Shown piece after piece: positions 1 to 9,003 of a stretch of DNA of 64,000 nt (its first letter is position 1; each line of letters begins with the position of its first letter). The position numbers and the translations under genes were made by a program. The DNA is taken from the NCBI RefSeq assembly GCF_000282595.1, contig NZ_AKIZ01000040.1:62001-126000 (forward strand), written 5' to 3'. This DNA comes from Phyllobacterium sp. YR531. Lineage in GTDB: Bacteria > Pseudomonadota > Alphaproteobacteria > Rhizobiales > Rhizobiaceae. The notes under the pieces were generated by a model, which worked only from the letters and a program-made list of their open reading frames with translations, was not told the DNA's origin and searched no databases.

Positions 1-96
1 GCGAAAATCAATCCACGCCGCGAGATCTTCGATTGCAGTGCAGCCAACACAGAGTTTTACGAGATTGAGGGCCATAAGCTAGCATTTACGCTTTAA
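1..96 (+). CDS. 3' end of an unrecognised gene
   Basis: Frame 1 is open from the first base of the window to a TAA at 94-96, giving the last 31 residues of a protein ending in GHKLAFTL. The codons look ordinary for this genome. The piece is too short to assign to a family. It converges on the serine dehydratase gene, whose stop lies 44 bases further on. Confidence 0.6.
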   Translation, partial: AKINPRREIFDCSAANTEFYEIEGHKLAFTL

Positions 97-114
97 GGTT
101 GCGTGGTCAACCTT
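95..114. terminator. Small hairpin between convergent genes
   Basis: AAGGTTG (95-101) pairs with CAACCTT (108-114) around a 6-base loop. It begins at the stop codon of the leftmost gene and lies 27 bases past the end of the serine dehydratase gene. There is no good T run on either side, so a terminator role is only likely by position. Confidence 0.35.
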
Positions 115-140
115 GTGCAGCGGTTTCTCCACAGTAGCAA

Positions 141-1544
141 TCAACACTCAACAACATTGACTGCCAGGCCACCAAGGCTGGTTTCCTTGTAGCGTTCATT
201 CATATCCACGCCCGTCTGGCGCATCGTTTCGATGCAGGCGTCAAGTGGCACGAAATGCGTTCCGTCACCTTTCACAGCCAGCGACGCCGCCGTAACAGCT
301 TTCACTGCGCCCAATGCATTACGCTCGATGCACGGCACCTGCACCAGTCCGGCCACGGGATCGCAGGTCATGCCAAGATGGTGTTCCAGCGCGATTTCTG
401 CCGCATTCTCAATCTGCTCGGGTGTTCCGCCAAGCACCGCCGCAAGACCAGCTGCGGCCATGGCCGAGGCAGAACCCACTTCGCCCTGACAACCCACCTC
501 GGCACCAGAAATTGATGCATTGGTTTTCACGATGCCGCCAATGGCTGCAGAGGTCAGCAGAAAGTCACGAATGCCATCCTGATCGGCATCGTCGTGAAAG
601 TGAAGATAATAACGTAGCACCGCCGGAACGACGCCCGCCGCACCATTTGTAGGTGCTGTCACAACACGCCCGCCCGCAGCGTTCTCTTCATTTACTGCCA
701 TTGCATAGACAGAAAGCCAGTCATTGGCGAGCAATGGATTGATACGGTTTTGCCGCCACTCTTCCTGAAGACGATCATGCAGATAGCGCGCACGGCGTTT
801 GACTTTGAGGCCACCCGGCATAATGCCTTCCTGCTCAAGACCGCGATCAATACATGAGCGCATAGCAGACCAGATTCGATCAAGACCCGCATTCAGATCA
901 ACGCGGCTCATGAACATTTCTTCGTTGCGTCGCTTCATTTCGGCGATGGAAAGGCCACTCTCCTTGGCCATACTCATCATCTGTGCGGCGGTTTTGAATG
1001 GAAACGGCACGGAATGAGTTTCCGCCTTGGGCGCAGTGCGAGTCTTCGCCGATTCCAACTCTTCCTCAGTCACGACGAAACCGCCACCAATTGAGTAGAA
1101 TATGCGGCGTAGCAACAACCGGTCATCAACATCATAGGCCTCAAAGGCCATGCCGTTGGCATGTCCCGGCAGGGCTGTACGGCGGTCCATTATGAGGTCT
1201 ACGGCCGGATCGAAACGATAGGAAGGATGCCCTTCCGGCGTCAACGTCTTGGTCTGCTTTACCTTTTCGAGCAGCGTATCCATCTCGTTCGGATCAACAG
1301 TTGCTGGCAAAAGCCCGCATAGTCCAAGGATTACAGCGCGATCAGTTGCATGTCCAATGCCGGTAAAGGCCAATGAACCATGCAGATGAACGCGCAGCTT
1401 ATAAACCTTCACGCCGGTTGGACGTGGCCACTGACCATTCTTCAATTCATCAAGAAATTGTCCACCGGCGGTCATCGGTCCCATGGTGTGAGAACTCGAA
1501 GGACCAATGCCGATTTTATACAGATCGAAAACCGACAGGAACAT
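141..1544 (-). CDS. sdaA: L-serine ammonia-lyase (iron-sulfur L-serine dehydratase)
   Basis: This 467-residue cytoplasmic enzyme deaminates L-serine to pyruvate and ammonia with an oxygen-sensitive [4Fe-4S] cluster. The N-terminal beta domain carries the [12 protein letters not shown] loop (residues 12-23). The alpha domain carries Cys352 ([10 protein letters not shown]), Cys394 (GMTCDPVAG) and Cys405 (VQVPCIERN), the expected cluster ligands. The very last residue is Cys467; in the Legionella enzyme the C-terminal cysteine is a fourth cluster ligand that must be displaced by substrate, so the same tail arrangement is likely here. The ATG is preceded by a TTGAGG ribosome site. It stands alone, divergent from the gene at 1781. 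Serine made from glycine could feed this enzyme. Confidence 0.95.
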   Translation of the reverse strand: MFLSVFDLYKIGIGPSSSHTMGPMTAGGQFLDELKNGQWPRPTGVKVYKLRVHLHGSLAFTGIGHATDRAVILGLCGLLPATVDPNEMDTLLEKVKQTKTLTPEGHPSYRFDPAVDLIMDRRTALPGHANGMAFEAYDVDDRLLLRRIFYSIGGGFVVTEEELESAKTRTAPKAETHSVPFPFKTAAQMMSMAKESGLSIAEMKRRNEEMFMSRVDLNAGLDRIWSAMRSCIDRGLEQEGIMPGGLKVKRRARYLHDRLQEEWRQNRINPLLANDWLSVYAMAVNEENAAGGRVVTAPTNGAAGVVPAVLRYYLHFHDDADQDGIRDFLLTSAAIGGIVKTNASISGAEVGCQGEVGSASAMAAAGLAAVLGGTPEQIENAAEIALEHHLGMTCDPVAGLVQVPCIERNALGAVKAVTAASLAVKGDGTHFVPLDACIETMRQTGVDMNERYKETSLGGLAVNVVEC

Positions 1545-1780
1545 CTAGCAACCTCAAAAGGTGGAATCCGGAGTATTCGATAATGGCTGGTTGGTTAAGA
1601 AAGACGCAGCCAGCCACCGACTTTGCCTTGCGTTTATACGACATAGGGCGTGTGAGACGAAAGTCCAAGTGGTATTTGAAACAGCAATTGTTGACACCAA
1701 CCAGAACTGCCCGAATAAAGGACGGAATTATTGTATCTTCCGCCCGACGGAAACGCGTCTGGTTTTTATAGAGTGGTGAA

Positions 1781-2488
1781 ATGGTGACGACCTATTGGCT
1801 GGACCTTCTTGCTCTGATTTACTTTTTCGCAGTCTGGGCACTTTACTCGCACACCACTGCGCATGGTTTTCGCGGACGAAAATCCCTGACCTCTGAAATG
1901 AATCTCGCACGCACGCAATGGATGACAACCATGGCAACGCGCGAGCTGCGCATGATCGATACCAGTATCATGATCGGACTGCAGCAAGGGACCGGCTTTT
2001 TCGCTTCGACCTCAATTCTCGCGATCGGTGGCTGTTTCGGTCTACTGAATTCTTCCGGCCGCGTGTTGACGCTTTTTCACGATCTGCCATTCATCAGCGA
2101 CACAACCGAGCAACTGTTTGAAACGAAAATACTCGGCTTGCTGATTCTGTTTGCCTACGCCTTCTTCAAGTTCGCCTGGTCTTATCGCTTGTTCAATTAC
2201 TGTTCCATTTTGATTGGCAGCGTGCCTATGGCCCGCGACAGAGCACCTGACGATCCTCAAGTGGTTGCAGGCATCAATCGCGCTGCCGGAATCAACATTC
2301 AGGCCGGACAGCATTTCAACAGCGGCCTTCGCGGCATATTCTTTTCCATTGGCTATCTGGGCTGGTTTCTTCACCCGGTGCTTTTCATGGTCACTACAAC
2401 GCTCGTCGCCTTCGTTCTCCTGCGCCGACAGTTCTTCTCGAGGGCTCGTGACGTGCTTATCCGCAACGCGGACACCAGCGGGTCATAG
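1781..2488 (+). CDS. DUF599 family membrane protein
   Basis: A 235-residue integral membrane protein with about four hydrophobic segments (near residues 5-25, 70-95, 110-135 and 185-215). The opening TTYWLDLLALIYFFAVWALY and the central charged loop fit the DUF599 family found in alphaproteobacteria. No function is established for the family and nothing here suggests one. The gene converges on the MFS transporter gene: their stop codons are directly adjacent (TAG at 2486-2488; the opposite-strand TGA at 2483-2485). Confidence 0.8.
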   Translation: MVTTYWLDLLALIYFFAVWALYSHTTAHGFRGRKSLTSEMNLARTQWMTTMATRELRMIDTSIMIGLQQGTGFFASTSILAIGGCFGLLNSSGRVLTLFHDLPFISDTTEQLFETKILGLLILFAYAFFKFAWSYRLFNYCSILIGSVPMARDRAPDDPQVVAGINRAAGINIQAGQHFNSGLRGIFFSIGYLGWFLHPVLFMVTTTLVAFVLLRRQFFSRARDVLIRNADTSGS

Positions 2489-3682
2489 GCGGCGGGGAAG
2501 ATAGCGCCAGACAAACACGGCCGTGAACAGCATAAGCCCTGCCAAAGCGATAAAGATCGATCCGAAGCTGAAAAATGTGAGGATGATTGAATAGAAGAAC
2601 GCGGGCAATATTTCAGAAAAATCGAGATATGTCCGGTATACGGCCGTCATCTGGGCTCGCTCATGCGGATGAACGGCACGAATGAAAGTGGTCGATGCCA
2701 ACGTGTCCAGTGCCACGCAGAAAAATGATCCGGAAAGCAGCATAAGGGCTGCGACCATCGGAAAGCTTTCACCGGCAATACCGGCTCCGACAAGCGCGAC
2801 GGCGAGAAGGATGAAAACGCCGGATATGGTTCGCGTCAGCCCCTGTGCCATTCCAACCTTTCCCCAGAGGATCGATCCGAGAAGAAACAGATTGCCCAAA
2901 GACACAAGCAAGCCACCAGCCAGGGAACCCTGCCCCGTAGCCACCATAAGGATTGGGCCATACACGAAGAATGTGCTCCAATAACACGAACGGGAAAAGG
3001 CAATCAGCCAGGCGAGCCGCAATCTCGGCTGGACAACGAAGCGCCGCACATTGGCAATGGGGTTTGCCGGGCGGCTCGGCCCCTTTTGCAAAGCGGGGTT
3101 GTCGCTGAGGCGGAAATACCAGAACAGCGTCAACAACAACAAGGAAAAGCCGATTGACACCAGAAACGGTGCGATCATCCCGATACGCGTGTAGAGAAAC
3201 ACGCCCAGAAATGGCCCGGCTGTCCAAGCCAGCGTTGCCGTTGCCATGCGTACGGATTCAGCCCTGACCAGCTCGCCCTTTTTTATGTGATCCATGATAT
3301 AGAGGCTGAGCGTTATGGAGAGCGTCCCTGCTCCGAAAGTCCGCAGGAATAGCCCTATTGCCTGTCCCGATATTGTATCAAGCGCAAAGGCAACACATCC
3401 CAGCATCAGGGACACTGAACCGGCGGTGTATACCCAACGTCTCGGAATACGCACAATCAGCAGCGGGATCGACAATGTAGATATCAGTCCTAGCAGTGAC
3501 ATGCAGGTGTAGAGAATGCTGACACTGCGTTCGCTTTGCAGCAAATCATAGGTCTGGATCGGCACCACGCTTGTAATGATGGCGCGGGCCATCGATTCAA
3601 TGCCAAACAGGATCGCGAACACCCGCGCTGTGGGGCGCTTGGCCGTGTTGATCCAGATAGGGTGGCGAACCTGATTTATCAC
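2483..3682 (-). CDS. Major facilitator superfamily transporter
   Basis: A 399-residue protein with about twelve hydrophobic segments and a central basic loop (around residues 190-205), as in MFS permeases. The IPRRWV and RAVHPHERAQ loops fit the loop positions between helices 2-3 and 8-9 or so. The substrate cannot be told. The frame begins with a GTG at 3682 without a strong ribosome site, so the start may lie slightly elsewhere. It is divergent from the DUF1624 gene, with an inverted repeat between them that may bind a regulator. Confidence 0.8.
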   Translation of the reverse strand: MINQVRHPIWINTAKRPTARVFAILFGIESMARAIITSVVPIQTYDLLQSERSVSILYTCMSLLGLISTLSIPLLIVRIPRRWVYTAGSVSLMLGCVAFALDTISGQAIGLFLRTFGAGTLSITLSLYIMDHIKKGELVRAESVRMATATLAWTAGPFLGVFLYTRIGMIAPFLVSIGFSLLLLTLFWYFRLSDNPALQKGPSRPANPIANVRRFVVQPRLRLAWLIAFSRSCYWSTFFVYGPILMVATGQGSLAGGLLVSLGNLFLLGSILWGKVGMAQGLTRTISGVFILLAVALVGAGIAGESFPMVAALMLLSGSFFCVALDTLASTTFIRAVHPHERAQMTAVYRTYLDFSEILPAFFYSIILTFFSFGSIFIALAGLMLFTAVFVWRYLPRRL

Positions 3683-3730
3683 AATGGGACTTTGGGCTTG
3701 ATTCGAACGTCGCAGAAAGCATCGGACGAG

Positions 3731-3783
3731 AATCTATCGATAGCAGTCAATTAGGCGACATGACATGCAACTTTCGATAGATT
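3731..3783. promoter_or_regulatory. Inverted repeat in a divergent intergenic region
   Basis: AATCTATCGA (3731-3740) and TCGATAGATT (3774-3783) are exact reverse complements separated by 33 bases. The left arm also sits in a smaller palindrome, CTATCGATAG (3734-3743). It lies between the divergent MFS and DUF1624 genes. It could be a pair of operator half-sites. The right arm is followed by a T run, so a long-loop hairpin is the alternative. Confidence 0.35.
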
Positions 3784-3888
3784 TTTTACAATTCGCCAAT
3801 GATATTTGGGTGATAGCCGAAACTGCATGGATTTTGAGCATCATCTCCACTAGCTTGCGGCAACTTGTGTAATCCGAGAATCCGCAAA

Positions 3889-4854
3889 ATGAACCAGAAT
3901 GCCGTTTCGAGTCCTCCCGTAAAGGCGCGCCTTGGCAGACTGGACGTGTTGCGCGGTATCGCTCTCATCGCGATGGCAACATACCATACGGGCTGGGATT
4001 TCGAGTTCTTTGGATACCTTGAACCCGGCACCACCGGACACGGCCTCTGGAAACTTTACGCCCGCTGCATCGCATCGACATTTCTGGTTCTGGTCGGCTT
4101 CAGTCTGGTGCTGGCGCATAAGAACGGAGTCAGGTGGCAATCCTTCGGCATAAGACTGGCGCAAATTGTTGCTGCCGCGCTGGCAATCACCATCGCCACC
4201 TATCAGTTCACGCCGGACAGCTTCGTATTCTTTGGCATTTTGCATCAGATTGCCGCTGCCAGCCTTCTGGGGCTGATTTTCCTGCGTCTACCGGCATTGG
4301 TCATCGCGGTCGCTGCGGCTGCAGTCATTGCCGCTCCACACTTTCTGGCATCTTCAACCTTCGATGCGCCATGGCTCTGGCCGCTGGGTCTTTCCGAAAT
4401 CCTGATTCGCTCCAATGATTTTGTGCCGATATTCCCATGGTTCGGAGCGGTGCTGGTCGGAATGGCACTTGCCAAAACATTCCAGCATTTCGATTTGCTG
4501 AAACTGTTTGCCGGCAATATCAGGCCGCGTTGGCTGGACAGCGGCTTACGTTTTATCGGCAGGCACAGCCTCGCCTTCTATCTTATCCACCAGCCAGTGC
4601 TGATTGGTTGTGTATACGTCATTGCCCAGATATTCCCGCCATCCTTAGCCGCCAGTCGCTATGCAAGCGAATGCGTGCAGAGTTGCGAGATAACCTATGA
4701 TAAGGCCCTGTGCGAAAACTTCTGCGGATGTGTCGTAGGCAGGTTTCAGGCAGACGGACTATTTGCCGACGCCCTATCGGGTAAGCGCAATCCGCAGACC
4801 GATCCCCAAATGCAGGAAATCCAGCAGATCTGTCTGAGCGAAACCGGCCAGTAG
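3889..4854 (+). CDS. DUF1624 (heparan-alpha-glucosaminide N-acetyltransferase-like) membrane protein
   Basis: A 321-residue protein from the ATG at 3889; the frame is open back to a TTG at 3865. The start RLDVLRGIALIAMATYH, followed by six or more hydrophobic segments and the late RHSLAFYLIHQPVL motif, is typical of DUF1624 and related acyltransferase-fold membrane proteins. Members are thought to acetylate sugars across the membrane, but the substrate here is unknown. After the last helix there is a soluble tail of about 70 residues with six cysteines (262, 266, 275, 279, 281, 315). The tail is probably either disulfide-bonded or metal-binding. The gene ends four bases before the convergent MerR gene. 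Confidence 0.8.
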   Translation: MNQNAVSSPPVKARLGRLDVLRGIALIAMATYHTGWDFEFFGYLEPGTTGHGLWKLYARCIASTFLVLVGFSLVLAHKNGVRWQSFGIRLAQIVAAALAITIATYQFTPDSFVFFGILHQIAAASLLGLIFLRLPALVIAVAAAAVIAAPHFLASSTFDAPWLWPLGLSEILIRSNDFVPIFPWFGAVLVGMALAKTFQHFDLLKLFAGNIRPRWLDSGLRFIGRHSLAFYLIHQPVLIGCVYVIAQIFPPSLAASRYASECVQSCEITYDKALCENFCGCVVGRFQADGLFADALSGKRNPQTDPQMQEIQQICLSETGQ

Positions 4855-4858
4855 CGCC

Positions 4859-5254
4859 TCAGGTATTGACGCCGAGTTCGGCAAGACGCTCGATGCAGCC
4901 CTCTTCGACCTGATCAAGTTCAGCCAGCGTTTCTTCAATGTCGCGACGCTTCTGGCGCAGCTCGCCGCGTTTCTCTTCAACGCGCTTCATCATCAGGTGA
5001 ATTTGTCCAAGCTCACCCGGAGGCGCCTTGTACATCTGGATGATTTCCTGAATTTCCGAGATGGAGAAGCCAAGTCGCTTGCCGCGAAGTATCTGCTTGA
5101 GCAAATGACGGTCAGACGGGCGAAACAGACGCGTACGGCCACGGCGTACCGGATGGATCAGCCCTTCATCTTCGTAAAAACGTAGTGTGCGGGTCGAAAC
5201 ACCAAATTCCCGTGTCAATTCCGTAATTGAATAATATTCGCGAATGGCAGACAC
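4859..5254 (-). CDS. MerR family regulator, LiuR-like
   Basis: A 131-residue MerR protein. The N-terminal winged helix (residues 6-75) contains YSITELTREFGVSTRTLRFY and EDEGLIHPVRRGRTRLF. A dimerisation coiled coil (about 80-115) follows, with only one cysteine (CIERL), so a metal-sensing role is unlikely. The sequence resembles the LiuR subgroup, which controls branched-chain amino-acid breakdown, but no liu genes are in the window. Translation starts at a GTG after an AGAGAG stretch. It is preceded on its strand by mgtE, with a gap of about 100 bases. Confidence 0.85.
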   Translation of the reverse strand: MSAIREYYSITELTREFGVSTRTLRFYEDEGLIHPVRRGRTRLFRPSDRHLLKQILRGKRLGFSISEIQEIIQMYKAPPGELGQIHLMMKRVEEKRGELRQKRRDIEETLAELDQVEEGCIERLAELGVNT

Positions 5255-5356
5255 AGATCATTCTCTCTTTAACCGATTGAATGTTTTGTTCACGAATTTA
5301 CGTAAAAGTCAATTGAACGATTGTTCTGGCTTGAAAACTTTGGTGCATAACACCTG

Positions 5357-6769
5357 TTAACGGAAGCCGAACCACCAGGTCGCAAGACCAAGAAATGATG
5401 AGAATCCAACGACATCGGTGATTGTTGTAACAAAAACTGCCGAGGCAATTGCGGGATCGGCGCCGAACCTGTGCAGCAGTAGCGGGATTAGAATCCCTCC
5501 AAGAGCAGCAGCCAGCATATTGATGACCATCGCCGAAGCGATGATCCCGCCAAGGTTGACGCTGCTAAACCAGAAGCCGGCAACGAGCCCTATAAGGATC
5601 GCAAATACCACGCCATTGATCAGCCCAACAGATGCCTCGCGTCGGATGATGCGTCCTGCATTGTAGATATCCATGTCGCGTGTCGCGAGCGCGCGCACTG
5701 TAACGGTCATGGTTTGTGTGCCTGCATTGCCGCCCATGGAAGCAACGATCGGCATGAGCACGGCGAGCGCCACCATCTGCTGGATCGTCCCGTCGAAAAG
5801 GCCGATAACCGAAGCAGAGATAAAGGCGGTAAACAGGTTGACAACCAGCCAGGGCGTGCGCGAGCGAGATGTTGAAAGCACGGAGTCGGAAAGCTCTTCG
5901 TCACCGACACCACCGAGGCGCAATATGTCTTCCTCAGCTTCTTCCTGGATAACGTCAACGATGTTTTCAATGGTCAGAACACCGACAAGCCGTTCATTTT
6001 CATCCACCACGGCGGCAGACAAGAGATCGTACTGTTCGAAGATCTGCGCCGCCTCTTCCTGGTCCATCGTGGCCGGAATGGCATGGCGCGTCTCATGCAT
6101 GATCTCTTCGATCTTTGTATCGCGGCGGGTGCGCAAAATGCGATCAAGATCAATCGCTCCAAGCAGTCGGAACATCGGATCAATGACAAAAATCTGCGAG
6201 AAAGACTCCGGCAGATCGGGGTTTTCACGCATGTAGTCGATGGTCTGCCCTACCGTCCAGAACGGTGGCACGGCAACAAATTCGGTCTGCATGCGCCGAC
6301 CGGCCGTCTCTTCCGGATAGCCCAAGGATCTACGCAGACGCACGCGTTCAGTAAACGGCAGCTGAGCCAGAATCTCGTCGCGGTCTTCCTGATCGAGATC
6401 TTCCAGAATGTAGACGGCATCGTCGGAATCAAGGTCCTGAACCGCCTCGGCAATCTGCCGGTTCGGCATTGCATCGACGATTTCGAGGCGGACGGCTTCG
6501 TCCACCTCGGTCAGCGATGCAAAGTCAAACTCATCCCCAAGCAGTTCGATCAGCGCGCGGCGCTGTTCGGTCTGCAGGGCTTCGAGAACGTGACCCAACT
6601 CGGATTGATGCAGCTTGCCGACATGGGAACGCAAAAACAGAACATCGCGGTCGGCAATGGCCGCACCGACGCGAGCAAGATAGGACGAGCGAACAGCACC
6701 GTCTTCGCCATAGATGTCCGCTTCCTCAACCTCTGGAGCGGCATTGTTCAGGCGTTCTGTTTCATCCAT
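5357..6769 (-). CDS. mgtE: Magnesium transporter MgtE
   Basis: A 470-residue inner-membrane Mg2+ channel. It shows the family order: the acidic N domain of helical repeats (residues 35-140, for example LIELLGDEFDFASLTEVDEA), two CBS domains (about 145-265, with the plug helix after them), then five transmembrane helices (about 300-470). The pore signature PIVASMGGNAGTQTMTV is present. In the family the cytosolic domains sense Mg2+ and close the channel. No magnesium riboswitch is visible in the short gap to the upstream gene. Confidence 0.95.
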   Translation of the reverse strand: MDETERLNNAAPEVEEADIYGEDGAVRSSYLARVGAAIADRDVLFLRSHVGKLHQSELGHVLEALQTEQRRALIELLGDEFDFASLTEVDEAVRLEIVDAMPNRQIAEAVQDLDSDDAVYILEDLDQEDRDEILAQLPFTERVRLRRSLGYPEETAGRRMQTEFVAVPPFWTVGQTIDYMRENPDLPESFSQIFVIDPMFRLLGAIDLDRILRTRRDTKIEEIMHETRHAIPATMDQEEAAQIFEQYDLLSAAVVDENERLVGVLTIENIVDVIQEEAEEDILRLGGVGDEELSDSVLSTSRSRTPWLVVNLFTAFISASVIGLFDGTIQQMVALAVLMPIVASMGGNAGTQTMTVTVRALATRDMDIYNAGRIIRREASVGLINGVVFAILIGLVAGFWFSSVNLGGIIASAMVINMLAAALGGILIPLLLHRFGADPAIASAVFVTTITDVVGFSSFLGLATWWFGFR

Positions 6770-6819
6770 TCTGTCCGCACCCGTCTGGCTGGCATCAATC
6801 GGAATTCAGTCAGTGTGGC

Positions 6820-8268
6820 CTAGGCCGCGCTGTCTTCCCAACCACTTATGGCTTTGACCTCGAGAAAATCTTCGAGACCCCAATGACCGCCCTCGCGGCC
6901 TATGCCAGACTGTTTATAGCCACCGAAAGGTGCATCCGCCGCATGGCTTGCGCCATTGATGCGCACCATCCCTGCCCGTAGCTGTTTCGAAACCCGCTTG
7001 ATCCGCTCAACATCGCCGGACTGCACATAGGCTGCCAGACCGTAGGGCGTGTCATTGGCGATTTCGACAGCTTCTTCTTCCGTATCAAACGGAATCATCG
7101 CCAGAACCGGGCCGAAAATCTCTTCGCGGGCGATTACCATGTCATTGTTCACGTCCGCAAAAACAGTCGGCCGCACATAATAGCCGCGGTTGAAACCCTC
7201 AGGCCGACCAGTGCCACCAGCGATGAGCCGCGCACCTTCCTTGATGCCCTGCTCTATCAGGCCCTGAACCTTGTTGAACTGAAGCTCAGACACCAGCGGG
7301 CCCATATGATCGCCATCCTGCGCCGGATCACCAACCTTCGTCGCCTTGGCTGTCGCAGCGGCAACTTCAGTCGCCTTGTCGTAGACCGAACGTTCCACCA
7401 GCATACGTGTGGGCGCATTGCAGGATTGTCCCGTATTATTGAAAACGTGGGAAACACCGCGCTTTACTGCCGCTTCAACATCCGTGTCCGCAAAAACGAT
7501 GTTCGGGGACTTGCCGCCAAGTTCGAGCGATACGCGCTTGACCGTATCGGCAGCGGCTTTCGTCACGGCAATACCGGCCCTTGTGGAACCAGTGAATGAC
7601 ATCATATCGATGCCGGGGTGGCGCGACATGGCCTCGCCCACTGTCGGACCATCGCCATTGATGAGATTGAACACACCAGCAGGCAAGCCAGAGGCGTCAA
7701 CAATTTCTGCGAACAGCATTGAGGACATCGGCGCAATTTCCGATGGCTTCAGGATAACCGTGCAACCGGCAGCAACAGCAGGCACCACTTTCAGAACCAC
7801 CTGATTCATCGGCCAGTTCCAAGGTGTTATCAATCCGCAGACACCTATTGGCTCGTAAGCGATACGTACATTCTTGTTATGCGCATCAAGCGGACGCTCA
7901 AACTCGAAATTCTTCAAAGCGCGTTGGAATGCCTTCAGGTGGCCCATGCCGGAAGCTGCCTGCTCTTCCAGCGCCATCGTCATCGGCGCGCCCATTTCGG
8001 CGGAAATTGCCTTGGCCATATCAGACAAGCGTGACTCATAAACGGCAATCAGGCGATCCAGCCAGGCGACACGCTCTTCGCGGCTGCTGACACTCCAGCT
8101 TGTGAAAGCTTTGCGTGCTGCAGCAACGGCCTTGTCCACATCAGCAGCAGAACCGATGGATATGGTTGCGAAAGCCTGTTCGTCAGCAGGATTGATCACT
8201 TCAAGCTCTTTAGCGGCAACCGGAGCTATCCATTTTCCATCAATATAGAAATCGGTCTTGCGAAGCAT
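6820..8268 (-). CDS. NAD(P)-dependent aldehyde dehydrogenase
   Basis: A 482-residue aldehyde dehydrogenase. The ATG at 8268 is chosen because AGGAG lies just upstream (gap of seven bases); the frame is open a little further. The catalytic general base Glu249 (SLELGGKSPNIVF) and nucleophile Cys283 (NNTGQSCNAP) are present, as is the cofactor loop FTGSTRAG. Substrate is unknown. It is clearly paralogous to the enzyme at 59998-61422, sharing the unusual APTRMLV sequence after the catalytic cysteine. It ends 50 bases before mgtE and may be cotranscribed with it, though no functional link is apparent. Confidence 0.9.
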   Translation of the reverse strand: MLRKTDFYIDGKWIAPVAAKELEVINPADEQAFATISIGSAADVDKAVAAARKAFTSWSVSSREERVAWLDRLIAVYESRLSDMAKAISAEMGAPMTMALEEQAASGMGHLKAFQRALKNFEFERPLDAHNKNVRIAYEPIGVCGLITPWNWPMNQVVLKVVPAVAAGCTVILKPSEIAPMSSMLFAEIVDASGLPAGVFNLINGDGPTVGEAMSRHPGIDMMSFTGSTRAGIAVTKAAADTVKRVSLELGGKSPNIVFADTDVEAAVKRGVSHVFNNTGQSCNAPTRMLVERSVYDKATEVAAATAKATKVGDPAQDGDHMGPLVSELQFNKVQGLIEQGIKEGARLIAGGTGRPEGFNRGYYVRPTVFADVNNDMVIAREEIFGPVLAMIPFDTEEEAVEIANDTPYGLAAYVQSGDVERIKRVSKQLRAGMVRINGASHAADAPFGGYKQSGIGREGGHWGLEDFLEVKAISGWEDSAA

Positions 8269-8400
8269 GATCTGTCTCCTGCTGATTTGTTTTAGAAGGG
8301 GCAATTTTAACAAGCCGCCTATGATCGGCTGTTACTGTAATGTGTGTGTAGCGAGGAACGTTGCAGCGGCCAACAGGAATATCGAACAATGAGGCGAAAA

Positions 8401-9003
8401 TTACGGCGCAACCTTCATTTGTTCTCTGTTGAATTGTCGCGCCAGCCGCAGGAAATTTCCCAAAATGGCGTGACCATATTCCGTCAGCACAGATTCCGGG
8501 TGAAACTGAACACCATGTGTTGGATGGCTGGTGTGGGCCAACCCCATGATTTCACCGGAACCTGACCGCGCAGTAATCAATAAAGGCCCTTCCTGCTCGT
8601 CATGTTCGACAATCAGGGAGTGATAACGGCCCGCTTTGAAAGGACTGGGCAGACCCTTGAAAACGCCTGTGCCATCATGCTCGATTGCCGAGGAGCGCCC
8701 ATGCATCGGCTCGCGTGCACGCACCACCTGCCCGCCAAACACTTCACCGATACATTGATGGCCAAGGCATATGCCAAGAATGGGAATTTCCCCGCTCAAC
8801 TGCTCGATAATGGGCAATGATTGTCCTGCTTCATGTGGTCCGCAGGGTCCGGGCGACAGGATGATTGCTTCCGGTGCCAATTGCCTCACTTCGTCCACTG
8901 TGATGGCATCATTGCGAACAACTTTCGTTACCGCACCAAGCTCCGCGACGTAACGTCCAACAGTAAAGACAAAAGAATCGTAATTATCGATAATCAGGAT
9001 CAT
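8401..9003 (-). CDS. pabA: Aminodeoxychorismate synthase, glutamine amidotransferase subunit
   Basis: A 200-residue class I glutamine amidotransferase. The triad is Cys79 (LGICLGHQ), His168 and Glu170 (QFHPESV). It supplies ammonia to PabB for making 4-amino-4-deoxychorismate on the way to folate. Its ATG overlaps the stop codon of pabB by four bases (ATGA), so the two are translationally coupled. TrpG proteins have the same fold; the assignment to PabA rests on the partner. Confidence 0.88.
   Translation of the reverse strand: MILIIDNYDSFVFTVGRYVAELGAVTKVVRNDAITVDEVRQLAPEAIILSPGPCGPHEAGQSLPIIEQLSGEIPILGICLGHQCIGEVFGGQVVRAREPMHGRSSAIEHDGTGVFKGLPSPFKAGRYHSLIVEHDEQEGPLLITARSGSGEIMGLAHTSHPTHGVQFHPESVLTEYGHAILGNFLRLARQFNREQMKVAP

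Noticed and set aside
1561-1779. 72-codon frame ending just before the DUF599 gene
   Set aside because: No ribosome binding site, odd composition and no family resemblance; more likely leader sequence.
4859-5254. Metal-sensing MerR (CueR or SoxR type)
   Set aside because: It has only one cysteine and no metal loop or iron-sulfur motif; it groups with LiuR-like proteins by sequence.
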